Source: Bauldia litoralis
GTDB taxonomy: Bacteria; Pseudomonadota; Alphaproteobacteria; Rhizobiales; Kaistiaceae
Direction: 5' to 3'
Assembly: GCF_900104485.1 (NCBI RefSeq)
Contig: NZ_FMXQ01000009.1
Span: 1 to 64,000, forward strand
DNA: 64,000 bases
Of the stretch, positions 17,529 to 26,550 are shown in pieces. Position 1 is the stretch's first letter, and each line of letters starts with the position of its first letter. The position numbers and the translations under genes are program-made. A model generated the notes under the pieces. It made no database searches, was not told where the DNA came from, and worked only from the letters and a program-made list of their open reading frames with translations.

Positions 17529-18413
17529 ATGAAAAGACTGGGAATTCACAGCTTCGTCTGGACCGGCGGATCGACGAAAGAGGAGCTTGATGAGGCGATC
17601 GAGAAGACGCATTCGCTCGGTTACGAGTTGATCGAATTCCCACGTCTCGACCCGAAAAAATTCGATCTCGACTGGCTCGCCAAGCGTTTGGGCGACGCCG
17701 GATTGCAGATCGTTGTCACGATGGGGCTTCCGTTCAACGGCGACATCTCCAGCGAGGACGACGATGCCGTGCGTTTTGGTGAGAAGATTCTCGGAGAAGC
17801 CGTGGCCGTGACGCGCGATCTGGGCGGAGCGAAGCTTGGCGGCATTCTCTATTCGGCCCACGGCAAGTTTCTGACCATGCCGACGGAAAAGGGCCGCGCC
17901 AACAGCGTCGGTGTGATGCGGACCATTGCAGAGAAGGCCAAGGCGGCCGGAGTCACCATCAACCTGGAAGTGGTCAATCGCTTCGAGTCGAACCTGCTCA
18001 ACACGACGGCGCAGGGGCTCGCCTACATCCGTGACGCGGGAAGCGACAACATCTATCTCCACCTCGACACGTTTCACATGCAGATCGAGGAAGCCGACCC
18101 CGCGCAGGCGATCCTGACCGCCGGAGACAAGCTCGGCTATTTTCACTTCGGCGAAAGCAATCGCGGATTCCTCGGTGCGGGAACGATCGACTTCGAGCCG
18201 ATCTTCGATGCGCTGGTTGCCATCGACTACCAGGACGACGCCGCCTTCGAGTCGTTTTCGTCCGAGGTCGTCGACAAGGACCTGTCGATCGTCGCGGGTA
18301 TCTGGCGCAACACCTGGAAAGACAATGTCGAGGTTGCCCGACACGCCAAGGCGTTTATTGAAACGCGCTACGCGGAAGCACGACGCAAGGCGGCTATCGC
18401 TCGTACGCCCTGA
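17529..18413 (+). CDS. ketose 3-epimerase of the D-tagatose/D-psicose 3-epimerase family
   Basis: TIM-barrel sugar isomerase/epimerase, 294 residues. The four metal and catalytic residues of the D-tagatose 3-epimerase family are all in place: Glu147 (NLEVVNRFE), Asp180 (LHLDTFHM), His206 (YFHFGESNRG) and Glu246 (FSSEVV). The HFGESNRGFLGAG block is characteristic. It would epimerise a free ketose at C3 using Mn2+ or Co2+ in the cytoplasm. ATG 17529 has GGAGGAG seven bases upstream. A copy of the operator that precedes the SDR-ABC operon lies just upstream, so it probably works with system 2. Its stop is four bases from the end of the convergent LacI gene. Confidence 0.9.
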   Translation: MKRLGIHSFVWTGGSTKEELDEAIEKTHSLGYELIEFPRLDPKKFDLDWLAKRLGDAGLQIVVTMGLPFNGDISSEDDDAVRFGEKILGEAVAVTRDLGGAKLGGILYSAHGKFLTMPTEKGRANSVGVMRTIAEKAKAAGVTINLEVVNRFESNLLNTTAQGLAYIRDAGSDNIYLHLDTFHMQIEEADPAQAILTAGDKLGYFHFGESNRGFLGAGTIDFEPIFDALVAIDYQDDAAFESFSSEVVDKDLSIVAGIWRNTWKDNVEVARHAKAFIETRYAEARRKAAIARTP

Positions 18414-18417
18414 GCGG

Positions 18418-19425
18418 TCAGGCGGCGCGCGTCGAGCCGCGCTCGACGAGCGTCGCCTGAATCACGATCCGGATTTCCCCGGCGGAGGCGTGTTTCTCCG
18501 TCGTGGATTTCACGATCTCCAGCGCCTTGTCCACCATCAAGGGTGCGTTCTGCGCGAAGGTCGTCAGATCATACGCCGCCCACGAGGCTTCGGGGATGTT
18601 ATCGAAGCCGGCTACCATGACATCCTCCGGCGCGCGCATGCCCAATTTCGTCCGGATCGCATCGATGGCGCCCATCGCCATGAGGTCGTTGGCGCAGAAG
18701 ATCGCGTCGGGGATGGAGTGCCTGTCGGAGGCGAGTTCCTGCGCCGCGCGAAAGCCTCCCTCGTAGCGGAAATCTCCCGTCGCGATCTTCAGGTCGTTCA
18801 CGCCCTGCTCGGCGAGGCCCTTCCGGAATCCTGCGAGGCGCTCTTCGTGAGCCGGACTGCCGCTCGGGCCGGTGATGTAGCCGAAGGACTTTGCTCCACG
18901 CTGAACGAACAGGTCCGCGAGCGTGACGGCCGCTGCTTCATTGTCACACGAGACCGAGGACACCCACTCGTTCTTGACCGGTGTGTTGAAGGTAATGACC
19001 GGAATCTTGAACCGGGCGAGTTCGTCCGCGGCCCTCGGCGACAGGATCGCCAGCGCGCTGACGATCGCGTCCACCCGGTAGCTTGCCAACCTCGGAATGA
19101 CCGCATCAAGGGTGTGGCCGCTGTCGACGTGCACGAGCAGCACCTGATGCCCGATCGCCTGCAGCTTGACCGTGAATTCCTCGAGCACCCCGGCATAGAA
19201 TGGATTGTACATGCCGCCGATGACGATCGCGACGAGGCGGGACCGGTGGCCGAGCATGATCTGCGGGATCATGCTGGGTCGGTAGCCAAGCGTCTCGGCC
19301 GCGGCCAGGACTTTCTGCCGTGTTTCCGGAGACACGCTGCTGCCGGGTCTGTAGGTGCGCGAGACAGCCGATTGGGAGACCCCGGCGAGGCGGGCAACGT
19401 CCGTCGAAGATGCGTAGCGCCGCAC
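18418..19425 (-). CDS. LacI-family transcriptional regulator of system 2
   Basis: DNA-binding repressor of 335 residues: an N-terminal LacI helix-turn-helix (SSTDVARLAGVSQSAVSRTY), hinge helix, and a periplasmic-binding-like effector domain (GYITGPSGSPAHEERLAGF, FCANDLMAMGAIDAI). The GTG at 19425 is chosen as start because GGGGAG lies six bases upstream and the HTH begins five residues in; a longer frame upstream would add 32 unrelated residues. It is divergent from the SDR-ABC operon, and tandem palindromes lie between them, so autoregulation plus control of that operon is expected. The effector should be the sugar handled by system 2. Confidence 0.9.
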   Translation of the reverse strand: MRRYASSTDVARLAGVSQSAVSRTYRPGSSVSPETRQKVLAAAETLGYRPSMIPQIMLGHRSRLVAIVIGGMYNPFYAGVLEEFTVKLQAIGHQVLLVHVDSGHTLDAVIPRLASYRVDAIVSALAILSPRAADELARFKIPVITFNTPVKNEWVSSVSCDNEAAAVTLADLFVQRGAKSFGYITGPSGSPAHEERLAGFRKGLAEQGVNDLKIATGDFRYEGGFRAAQELASDRHSIPDAIFCANDLMAMGAIDAIRTKLGMRAPEDVMVAGFDNIPEASWAAYDLTTFAQNAPLMVDKALEIVKSTTEKHASAGEIRIVIQATLVERGSTRAA

Positions 19426-19525
19426 GGCACACTCCCCAGATTGTAATCTCGCTGTCCAGTTTCGGAGCGAAGGGTCATCCGCCCGGGGCATCCAGATACC
19501 CGCTCTTGACCATGCAAGCAAATCG

Positions 19526-19553
19526 TGACTAGCTAGTCATGCTTAGCTAGTCA
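19526..19553. promoter_or_regulatory. tandem operator pair, TGACTAGCTAGTCA palindrome
   Basis: Two abutting 14-bp boxes: 19526-19539 is the perfect palindrome TGACTAGCTAGTCA; 19540-19553, TGCTTAGCTAGTCA, matches 12 of 14. The pair also forms a larger inverted repeat, GTGACTAGCTA (19525-19535) with TAGCTAGTCAC (19544-19554). It lies between the divergent LacI gene (start 19425) and SDR gene (start 19608). A third copy precedes the 3-epimerase. Two helically phased sites suggest cooperative binding of two dimers. Confidence 0.75.
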
Positions 19554-19607
19554 CAACGGTCGGGAGGGGCCGGACCGGCTAATTGATGACGTGACAGGGG
19601 GAGAACC

Positions 19608-20399
19608 ATGGATCTCGGTCTTAAAGACAAGGTCGCCGTGATTACCGGCGGCAGCGTTGGCATCGGTCTCGCGGTTGCCGAGGGTCTGGCGGCCGAAGGC
19701 GCGCATCTGGTCCTGGCGGCGCGTCAGGCGGACCGGGTCGCGGACGAGGCGGCCCGCGTCGCCAAGGTCCATGGCGTCCGCGCCGTCGGCGTGGCTTGCG
19801 ATGTTGCGACGGCCGAGGGTTGTTCAGCGCTGGTCGCAGCGACCGAGGAGGCGTTCGGCGGTGCCGACATCCTCATCAACAACGCCGGTACCGGGTCCAA
19901 CGAGACCATCCAGGAAGCGCCGGACGACAAGTGGCAATATTATTTTGATCTGCACGTCATGGCGGCGGTGCGCCTCGCCCGTGGACTGGTGCCGTCGATG
20001 AAGACGCGCGGCGGCGGCGTGGTTCTCCACAACGCCTCGATCTGCGCCGTCCAGCCGCTCTGGTACGAGCCGATCTACAACACCACCAAGGCGGCGCTGA
20101 TGATGTTCTCAAAAACGCTGGCGACAGAGGTGGTCGGCGACAACATCCGTGTCAACTGCGTTAACCCCGGCCTGGTCCTCACGCCCGACTGGGTCAAGAC
20201 CGCCAAGCAATTGACCGCTGATTCCGGCGGCGACTGGGAGGGCCATCTTCAGGGCGTCGCCAACGAATATGCGGCGATCAAGCGCTTCGCCACGCCGGAG
20301 GAAATGGCACATTTCTTTGTGTTCCTCTGCTCGAACAAGGCGACCTACAGCGTCGGCTCGAGTTATTTCGTCGACGGCGGCATGCTGAAAACGGTGTAG
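19608..20399 (+). CDS. SDR-family oxidoreductase (system 2)
   Basis: Classical short-chain dehydrogenase/reductase of 263 residues. Cofactor motif TGGSVGIG at residues 13-20, NNAGTG, catalytic Ser in LHNASICAVQ, and the YNTTK catalytic Tyr-Lys pair; the C-terminal SSYFVDGGMLKTV is standard. Arg residues after the second strand (LAARQADR) are compatible with NADP. It begins the system 2 operon with a GGGGGAG ribosome site and lies just downstream of the tandem operators. Likely role: oxidation or reduction of a sugar or polyol brought in by the following importer. Substrate unknown. Confidence 0.88.
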   Translation: MDLGLKDKVAVITGGSVGIGLAVAEGLAAEGAHLVLAARQADRVADEAARVAKVHGVRAVGVACDVATAEGCSALVAATEEAFGGADILINNAGTGSNETIQEAPDDKWQYYFDLHVMAAVRLARGLVPSMKTRGGGVVLHNASICAVQPLWYEPIYNTTKAALMMFSKTLATEVVGDNIRVNCVNPGLVLTPDWVKTAKQLTADSGGDWEGHLQGVANEYAAIKRFATPEEMAHFFVFLCSNKATYSVGSSYFVDGGMLKTV

Positions 20400-20403
20400 C
20401 GTC

Positions 20404-21930
20404 GTGACCGATGTGTCGCCATCGCCCGCCCTCAGGGTCGAAGGGATAACCAAGACCTACGGTTCATCCCGGGCCTTGTCCGATGTTTCCTTCGAAGTCG
20501 CGAAGGGCCGCGTTCATGCGCTGGTCGGCGAGAATGGCGCCGGCAAGTCGACCTTGGTCAAGATCGTCACCGGGATCATCGGCGCCGACCATGGCAAGGT
20601 GTTTCTCGGTGGCAAGCCGGTTCGATTCCACAATCCGGTCGACGCGCGCCGGGCCGGCCTCGCGGCCGTCTACCAGGATCCGAAGCTCTTTCCGCATCTC
20701 GATGTTGCCGAGAACATCACCATGGGCAACGCACCGGTCGGTCGGTTCGGCATGCTCGACCGCAAGCAGATGTATGCGCTGTCGCAGGCCGCTTTTGACG
20801 AACTTGGCGTGTCGCTCGATCCCCATGCGCTGACCGCCGGACTGTCGGTTGCCGAATTCCAGTTCGTCGAGATCGCTCGGGCGATTATCAGCGACCTGCA
20901 ACTGCTTATCCTCGACGAGCCGACATCGGCACTGACGCCGGCGGAGGTCGAGAAGCTCTTCCGCATCGTCCGCGATCTCCGCGATCAGGGTAAGTCGGTG
21001 ATGCTGATCACTCATCGCCTTGAGGAACTCGACCTCATCGCTGACGATGTAACGATCCTTCGCGATGGGGCGCATGTCGGGACTTATCCGGTCAGCGAGG
21101 TCACCCGCGCCGATATCGTCCAGAAGATGGTTGGCCGTCCGCTGGATAGCCTCTTCGCCCAGCGCACGCCCGGCAACGCCGGTGCCGAGGCCTTGCGCGT
21201 CGAAGGACTCGGGCTCGCCGGCCAGTTTTCCGATGTCTCCTTCTCGATACGTGCTGGCGAGATCGTCGGGATGGCGGGCCTCGTCGGGTCTGGCCGATCC
21301 GAAATCGCGCAATCCTGCTTCGGCATGACGCCGCCGTCGCGGGGCGAGGTCTATCTCAACGGCAAGCGCGTCAAGCCGCGTTCGCCGCGGCAGATGCTGG
21401 GGCTGGGCCTTGCCTATCTGCCGGAGGACCGTGACGCCCAGGGCCTGATTATGGCGGAATCGATCATGGCCAACGTCACCCTGCCGATCGTCGGCGAACT
21501 CGCCCGTCTCGGGGTGCTCGACACCGCGGCCCAACGCGCTGTCGCCGAGGAAGCCCTGGCCACCTACGACGTGCGCGCCACGGGGATCGACCAGATCGTG
21601 TCGCTGCTTTCCGGTGGAAATCGTCAGAAAGTCGCTTTCGCCAGATGGCTGGCGACGAAGCCCAGCGTTCTGATCCTTGACGAGCCGACACACGGCATTG
21701 ACGTCGGCTCGAAGGCGCAGGTCCATCATATTATCGCCAGGCTTGCCGACACCGGCCTCGCCATCCTCGTGATCTCTTCCGACCTCCCGGAAGTTCTCGC
21801 CATCAGCGACCGCATCCTGGTCATCGCCGAAGGCGAACTCGTCGATGACATCGAGGCAGCGACCGCCACCCAGGAGACGATCATGATGGCCGCCACCCGA
21901 AGCACGGGGGAGACGGTCAATGTCGGCTGA
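20404..21930 (+). CDS. sugar ABC transporter ATP-binding protein, RbsA type (system 2)
   Basis: Tandem ATPase of 508 residues, GTG start four bases after the SDR stop. First domain: GENGAGKST, a weak signature LSVAEFQFVEIARA, and LLILDEPTSAL. Second domain: degenerate Walker A GLVGSGRSE, strong signature LSGGNRQKVAFARWL, and VLILDEPTHGID. It energises the two following permeases. The 3' end overlaps the first permease gene by 11 bases, indicating translational coupling. Sequence style fits the rhamnose/autoinducer-2 clade of CUT2 ATPases. Confidence 0.91.
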   Translation: MTDVSPSPALRVEGITKTYGSSRALSDVSFEVAKGRVHALVGENGAGKSTLVKIVTGIIGADHGKVFLGGKPVRFHNPVDARRAGLAAVYQDPKLFPHLDVAENITMGNAPVGRFGMLDRKQMYALSQAAFDELGVSLDPHALTAGLSVAEFQFVEIARAIISDLQLLILDEPTSALTPAEVEKLFRIVRDLRDQGKSVMLITHRLEELDLIADDVTILRDGAHVGTYPVSEVTRADIVQKMVGRPLDSLFAQRTPGNAGAEALRVEGLGLAGQFSDVSFSIRAGEIVGMAGLVGSGRSEIAQSCFGMTPPSRGEVYLNGKRVKPRSPRQMLGLGLAYLPEDRDAQGLIMAESIMANVTLPIVGELARLGVLDTAAQRAVAEEALATYDVRATGIDQIVSLLSGGNRQKVAFARWLATKPSVLILDEPTHGIDVGSKAQVHHIIARLADTGLAILVISSDLPEVLAISDRILVIAEGELVDDIEAATATQETIMMAATRSTGETVNVG

Positions 21931-22948
21931 GAACGCCGTGATCGCCGCGGCCGCGCCGCGCCGGAGTTTCGGTCGGTTTGCGTTGAAGCTTCGCGTCAGC
22001 GGCGTGGTTGCCTTCCTCGTGATCCTCGGTGCGATCTTCGCGGTCCTCTCGCCGCAATTCCTCAATGCACAGAACCTGAGCGCGATCGTCTCGAACGCGG
22101 CGATCCTGTCGATCGTCGCAGCCGCACAGGCGGTTGTTCTGATCACTCGGAACCTCGACGTTTCGGTTGGCTCGATCATGGGATTTGCGGCGTATCTGAC
22201 CGCGGACTTTGCCGCCCAGCATCAGGGCATTGGCCCGATTCTGATCCTCATGCCGATGATCATCGGCGGCATGCTTGGCGCGTTGAACGGGCTGCTGGTC
22301 GCCTACGGCAAGGTATCGCCGCTGATCGCCACCCTCGGCACCATGTCCATCTATCGCGGGCTCACCTATCTCTACGCGCGAGGCCAGGAAGTCACCTCCA
22401 ACATGCTGCCGCGCTGGATGCTTGAGACCGTCGACCTGCGCGTCGGCGGTTTTCCGGTTCTTGTCATCCTGGCGGTCGTCGTTGTTGCCATTCTCGGCGC
22501 GTTCCTGAGGTTCTTCCCGGTCGGTCGGCGCATCTACGCGGTCGGCTCCAATCCGGTCGCCAGTGCCTATTTCGGCCTTCGTACAGAACGGATCGTCCTG
22601 CTCGCCTATGTCATTTGCGGCGTTCTTTGCGGACTCGCCGGTTTTCTCTATGCGGCGCGCGTCGGCACGGTGACGGTCATCCTCGCGTCGGGCTGGGAAC
22701 TGACGTCGCTTGCCGCCGCCGTTGTCGGCGGCGTCAGCGTTACCGGCGGTTCGGGTCTGGTGGCCGGCGCCGCGCTTGGCGCCGTGGTTCTCGCCACGAT
22801 CGACAATGGCCTGGTCCTGCTGCGCGTACCCGAGTTCTGGCGGATGTTCATCCAGGGCAGCGCCATCGTCGGCGCTGCAACAGCCGACGTGATCATTGGC
22901 GCGCAGATCCGCAAATCGCTGCAGTCGCGACGGAGGGGAACGATATGA
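21920..22948 (+). CDS. sugar ABC transporter permease (system 2, first permease)
   Basis: A 342-residue RbsC-type inner-membrane permease. Hydrophobic segments start at residue ~30; the conserved loop is LITRNLDVSVGSIMGFAAY, and the coupling loop region is AAAVVGGVSVTGGSGLVAG. It starts inside the ATPase gene and its own stop overlaps the next start by four bases (ATGA at 22945). The NLDVSVGS form of the motif is the one seen in RhaP/LsrC-type permeases (known of the family). Pairs with the next permease. Confidence 0.9.
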   Translation: MSAENAVIAAAAPRRSFGRFALKLRVSGVVAFLVILGAIFAVLSPQFLNAQNLSAIVSNAAILSIVAAAQAVVLITRNLDVSVGSIMGFAAYLTADFAAQHQGIGPILILMPMIIGGMLGALNGLLVAYGKVSPLIATLGTMSIYRGLTYLYARGQEVTSNMLPRWMLETVDLRVGGFPVLVILAVVVVAILGAFLRFFPVGRRIYAVGSNPVASAYFGLRTERIVLLAYVICGVLCGLAGFLYAARVGTVTVILASGWELTSLAAAVVGGVSVTGGSGLVAGAALGAVVLATIDNGLVLLRVPEFWRMFIQGSAIVGAATADVIIGAQIRKSLQSRRRGTI

Positions 22949-23928
22949 CCGTCTTCCGCCGGATCCCCCAATGGGAACTGCTTCTCATCGTCCTCACGCT
23001 GTGCGCCGCGGCGTGGTCATCCAACCTCTCGCCCTACTATCTCAGTGTCGACCAGATACTCCTGTCGACTCGGCAGTTCGTCTATCCGGGTATCCTGGCG
23101 CTTGGCCTCGCGGTCGTCGTGGTTCTCGGCGAGATCGACATATCGCTTGCCTCGATCCTGGCATTTGGCGCGGTGCTTTTTTCAAAGTGCTCCGAGGTCG
23201 GCATGGCGATCTGGCTGGCGACGCCGCTGGTCATCCTCGCCTGCGCGGCGCTCGGCGCGTTCAATGGCGTTCTGGTCACGCGGCTCAGGCTTCCGTCGCT
23301 GGCGGTCACGCTTGGCACGATGGGCGCCTATCGCGGCCTCGCCTTCATCGTCGGGTCTGAATACGGTTACACCTCGTTCGACAGCAGCTACACCTTCATC
23401 GGCTCGACCAAGCTGTTCGGCGCGCTTCCCGTCTCCTTCCTGGTCTTCCTCGCGCTGGCCGCCGGCGTCATCTTCCTGATGCACAAGACCGTCTTCGGCC
23501 GCCGCTGCTACGCGGTCGGCAACAACAAGGAGGCCGCCTGGATCGCCGGCATCGACGTCGCGAACCTCAAGACCCAGGCTTTCGCGTTGGGTGGCGGCCT
23601 CGCCGGTATCGCGTCGCTGGTATGGATCGGTCAATACGGCTCGGCGCGTGGCGACAACGCCGACGGATCGATCCTGCTGGTCGTCACGGCTGTTGTGCTG
23701 GGCGGCATCGACATCAACGGCGGTCGTGGCTCGATGGTAGGCGTTGTCCTTGCTCTCTTCCTGCTCGGTACGATCCGCAACGGCATGGGCCTGGCCAACA
23801 TGGCCGGCCCGACCCAGACGGTTGTCCTCGGCACGCTGCTGATAATCGGCGTTCTGCGTCCCCTGATCGCTCGCGGCATCGCGCGGTTGCGTCAGCAGCT
23901 CGCGTCTTCCGGCCACGCCGGCAATTAG
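22945..23928 (+). CDS. sugar ABC transporter permease (system 2, second permease)
   Basis: A 327-residue permease starting MTVFRRIPQWELLLIVL at the ATG overlapping the previous stop, with GGAGGGG upstream. Motif VVVLGEIDISLASILAFGAV replaces the usual IDLSVGS, and the coupling loop is AVVLGGIDINGGRGS. The change to EIDISLAS is a known variation in RhaQ/LsrD-like subunits. Together with the first permease it makes a heterodimeric channel. 87 bases, including an AAGGAGG site, separate it from the binding-protein gene. Confidence 0.9.
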   Translation: MTVFRRIPQWELLLIVLTLCAAAWSSNLSPYYLSVDQILLSTRQFVYPGILALGLAVVVVLGEIDISLASILAFGAVLFSKCSEVGMAIWLATPLVILACAALGAFNGVLVTRLRLPSLAVTLGTMGAYRGLAFIVGSEYGYTSFDSSYTFIGSTKLFGALPVSFLVFLALAAGVIFLMHKTVFGRRCYAVGNNKEAAWIAGIDVANLKTQAFALGGGLAGIASLVWIGQYGSARGDNADGSILLVVTAVVLGGIDINGGRGSMVGVVLALFLLGTIRNGMGLANMAGPTQTVVLGTLLIIGVLRPLIARGIARLRQQLASSGHAGN

Positions 23929-24015
23929 AAAGGAGGTCCGCCACAGACGCACTCGCTTCGTATCTTTGTTGGGTTCAACAACCAGGCCGTCGGCTGACGG
24001 TCCAAGGAGGAAACG

Positions 24016-25023
24016 ATGAAAATTCGCTCAGCACTACTTTCCGCGGCAGCAGTCGCGCTCACGCTCGGACTTGGCGCCGCGTCGACGGCCCAGGCCGAGG
24101 ATTCCGGCTTCAAGATCATGATGACCCCGAAGTGGACCGGCTTTCCGTATTTCGAAGCCGCGGCCCGTGGCGGCGAGGCCGCTGCAGAGGAACTCGGCGA
24201 CGAGTTCGTCTATGCCGGCGCGGACCACGCTGACGTTACCCTGCAGGTCGAGACGCTGCAAAACTTCCTGACCCAGCGCCCCGACGCGATCCTGCTTGCA
24301 GCGATCGACCTCAACGCGGTCGCCCCGGTGCTCAAGGAAGCCATGGAGCAGGGTATCGTGGTGACGACATTCGACGCTGACGCTGCTGCAGATGCGCGCG
24401 ACATGTTCGTCAATCAGATGTCCTACAAGCAGGCCGCCAAGACCATGCTGGACTGCGCGCTGATCGACGCGCCGGAAGGCGGGGAAGTCGCTTTTGTCGC
24501 GGCATCGCCGACTTCGCCGAACCACTCGGCCCACATCAAGTTCATGAAGGAATACATCGAGACCGACCCGACCTATCAGGTCTTCACGGTCGTCGACACG
24601 CAGTATGCGAACGACGATGACGCGAAGAGCTACGATGTCGCCATCAACCTGATGCAGGCGCATCCCAACCTGAAGGTCATCATCTCGTCGTCGGCCGTGA
24701 GCGCTCCCGCGGGTGCGCGCGCGATCGCCGCCGCCGGCCGGGCCGGAGAGGTCTATTCGACCGGTTTCGCGCTTCCCGACGCGATCAAGAGCTATCTGGA
24801 AGACGGATCGCAGAAGTGCTTCGCCCTCTGGAATCCCTACGAGCTCGGCTACCTCGCCACTTACGTCACCCACCTCAAGCTTGCCGGCAAACTTGAACTG
24901 ACCCCCGGCACGACCTTCGAGGCGGGCAAGGCCGGTAGCTACACCGTCGGTGAAGGCGGCGAGATCGTCTACGGCAAGCCGATGATGTTCACCAAGGACA
25001 CCGTTGACGACGCCGGCTTCTGA
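24016..25023 (+). CDS. sugar-binding protein of the RhaS/LsrB clade (system 2)
   Basis: Periplasmic binding protein of 335 residues with a clear signal peptide (KIRSALLSAAAVALTLGLG, cleavage at AQA-ED near residue 28). Features shared with rhamnose-binding RhaS and AI-2-binding LsrB: PKWTGFPYFEAAARGG near the mature N-terminus, TFDADAAAD in the hinge, a SAVSAPAGARAIAAAG loop, KCFALWNPYELGYLATYV, and an ending of the form MMFTKDTVDD. The LsrB ligand pair Asp-Gln (D166/Q167 in Salmonella) is not obvious here (region ASPTSPNHSA), so AI-2 is less likely than a deoxy- or anhydro-sugar. The ligand is unproven. Confidence 0.88.
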   Translation: MKIRSALLSAAAVALTLGLGAASTAQAEDSGFKIMMTPKWTGFPYFEAAARGGEAAAEELGDEFVYAGADHADVTLQVETLQNFLTQRPDAILLAAIDLNAVAPVLKEAMEQGIVVTTFDADAAADARDMFVNQMSYKQAAKTMLDCALIDAPEGGEVAFVAASPTSPNHSAHIKFMKEYIETDPTYQVFTVVDTQYANDDDAKSYDVAINLMQAHPNLKVIISSSAVSAPAGARAIAAAGRAGEVYSTGFALPDAIKSYLEDGSQKCFALWNPYELGYLATYVTHLKLAGKLELTPGTTFEAGKAGSYTVGEGGEIVYGKPMMFTKDTVDDAGF

Positions 25024-25158
25024 TCGTTCCGGACCCTGAGTCGGGTTCTCCAGGGGGCTTTCGTTCCGCCCCTCATGCCGATCCCGGGTCGCGATACTCC
25101 CGTCGCGTCCCGGGGTCGGTCCCTCAACAAGAAACACCTTCCGGAAAGGAACATTTCA

Positions 25159-25473
25159 ATGGCCACCCAGCCCCGTTGCACGCTTACCGCCACCCTGCAT
25201 GCTCGTCCCGAGAAGCGCGATGAACTGATCAAGTTGCTTGAGAGCTTCGTGCCGCGCTCGCGCGAAGAGGCAGGATGCCTCGAGTACCACTTCCATGTCA
25301 GCGACGAGGACCCGAACGTCTTCTATTTCTATGAAAACTGGACTGATCGGGCGGCGCTCGACGTCCACCTCAAGCTCCCCTACCAGACCGAATGGTTCGC
25401 GAAGCACGACGAATTCCTCACCCGAAAGGCCGAGCTTCAGTTCTTCACCATGCTGAGTGACTACGACAAGTAG
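25159..25473 (+). CDS. antibiotic biosynthesis monooxygenase (ABM) domain protein
   Basis: A 104-residue ferredoxin-like alpha/beta barrel protein of the ABM (YgiN/LsrG) family. Core signatures: TATLHARPEKRDELIKLLES, EEAGCLEYHFHVSDEDPN, and FYFYENWTDRAALDVHL with the conserved ENW/W-D block. The ATG at 25159 has AAAGGAA about 8 bases upstream. LsrG, a member of this family, processes phospho-AI-2 after Lsr import; here the same family follows an Lsr/Rha-like importer, but the neighbouring lsrF and lsrK genes are missing, so an isomerase or quinone monooxygenase role on the sugar product is only a guess. Confidence 0.87.
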   Translation: MATQPRCTLTATLHARPEKRDELIKLLESFVPRSREEAGCLEYHFHVSDEDPNVFYFYENWTDRAALDVHLKLPYQTEWFAKHDEFLTRKAELQFFTMLSDYDK

Positions 25474-25517
25474 GCGAAGGACAGGGACGTTCAGAAAACA
25501 CGGTGAGGAGGTAACAG

Positions 25518-26525
25518 ATGCCAGTTCGTTGGGGCCTGATCGGGGCAACGGTTATTGCACGGGAATGGATGATCGACGCCATCCGCGAAGCGGGCGGTGA
25601 GATCGTCTCCGTCATGAGCACGAGTACGGAGCGCGGAAAGGCATATGCCGAAGAGTTCGGCATCCCCCTGGCGGTCACCAATCTCAGCAACCTTTTCGCA
25701 TCGGGAGTCGACGCAGTCTATGTCTCGACGACCAACGAACGGCATCGCGCCGAGGTGGTCGCTGCCGCCGAGGCCGGCATCCATGTGCTGTGTGAAAAGC
25801 CGCTGGCGACCAGCCTCTCCGATGCCCGCGACATGGTCCTTGCCTGTCGCAAGGCCGGCGTTGTGATGGGAACCAACCATCACCTGCGGAACTCTGCGAC
25901 CCATATCGCCAGCCGCGACATCATCCGCTCTGGGCGGATTGGCCGGCCACTGTCGGCAAGGGTCACCCATGCCGGCTACCTGCCGGAGCACCTCCAGACC
26001 TGGCGCCTCAAGGACCCGACCGCCGGCGCCGGGGCCATCCTCGACCTGACGGTCCACGATGCCGACCTGCTTCGCTTTATTCTCGAGGACGAGCCGGAGA
26101 CGATCTCGACGCTGACCCAGAATAGTGGCATGGCGGCCGAGGGAATCGAGGACGCTGCCCTCAGCCTGATCCGCTTCCGGTCGGGCCTGCTCGCCCATCT
26201 CTTCGACGGCTTTACGACGCGCTACGCCCGGACGGGTGTCGAAGTGCATGGGACCGATGGGTCGCTGTTCGCCAGCGATTGCATGCCGCAAAGGCCCAGC
26301 GGGACGCTGACGCTGCGCACGGCCGACGGCGACGAGGAGATCGTCCTCGATCACAAGAACTACTACGTCCGTGGCGTACGGGCGTTCCACGACGCCATGG
26401 CCGGGAAGGGGGCTCCGCCGTCGACCGGTGAAGACGGGCTCATTTCGCTTGCCGTTGCGCTGGCGGCGCTGGAGTCTGCCAAGACAGGGCAGACCTCCGC
26501 CATCAGCACGGGTCTCGATAGCTGA
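25518..26525 (+). CDS. afr: Gfo/Idh/MocA oxidoreductase, 1,5-anhydro-D-fructose reductase-like
   Basis: A 335-residue NAD(P)-dependent sugar oxidoreductase. The N-terminus WGLIGATVIAREWMI, the run VYVSTTNERHRAE, LCEKPLATSLSDA (catalytic Lys), MGTNHHLRNSATH and DLTVHDADLLRF (catalytic His) agree closely with what I recall of the Sinorhizobium morelense 1,5-anhydro-D-fructose reductase, which converts anhydrofructose to 1,5-anhydro-D-mannitol with NADPH. GAGGAGG precedes the start. It is the seventh gene of the system 2 operon; with the 3-epimerase and SDR it suggests catabolism of an unusual ketose or anhydro-sugar. The symbol reflects similarity, not assay. Confidence 0.8.
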   Translation: MPVRWGLIGATVIAREWMIDAIREAGGEIVSVMSTSTERGKAYAEEFGIPLAVTNLSNLFASGVDAVYVSTTNERHRAEVVAAAEAGIHVLCEKPLATSLSDARDMVLACRKAGVVMGTNHHLRNSATHIASRDIIRSGRIGRPLSARVTHAGYLPEHLQTWRLKDPTAGAGAILDLTVHDADLLRFILEDEPETISTLTQNSGMAAEGIEDAALSLIRFRSGLLAHLFDGFTTRYARTGVEVHGTDGSLFASDCMPQRPSGTLTLRTADGDEEIVLDHKNYYVRGVRAFHDAMAGKGAPPSTGEDGLISLAVALAALESAKTGQTSAISTGLDS

Positions 26526-26550
26526 CGTTCAATCAGGGAAGGAAACCACG

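Noticed and set aside
24016-25473. Reading system 2 as a true Lsr (autoinducer-2) operon because ATPase, two permeases, binding protein and an LsrG-like ABM protein appear in Lsr order.
   Set aside because: lsrK, lsrF and lsrR are absent, the binding protein seems to lack the LsrB Asp-Gln ligand pair, and the rest of the operon is redox and epimerase genes. Kept only as clade similarity.
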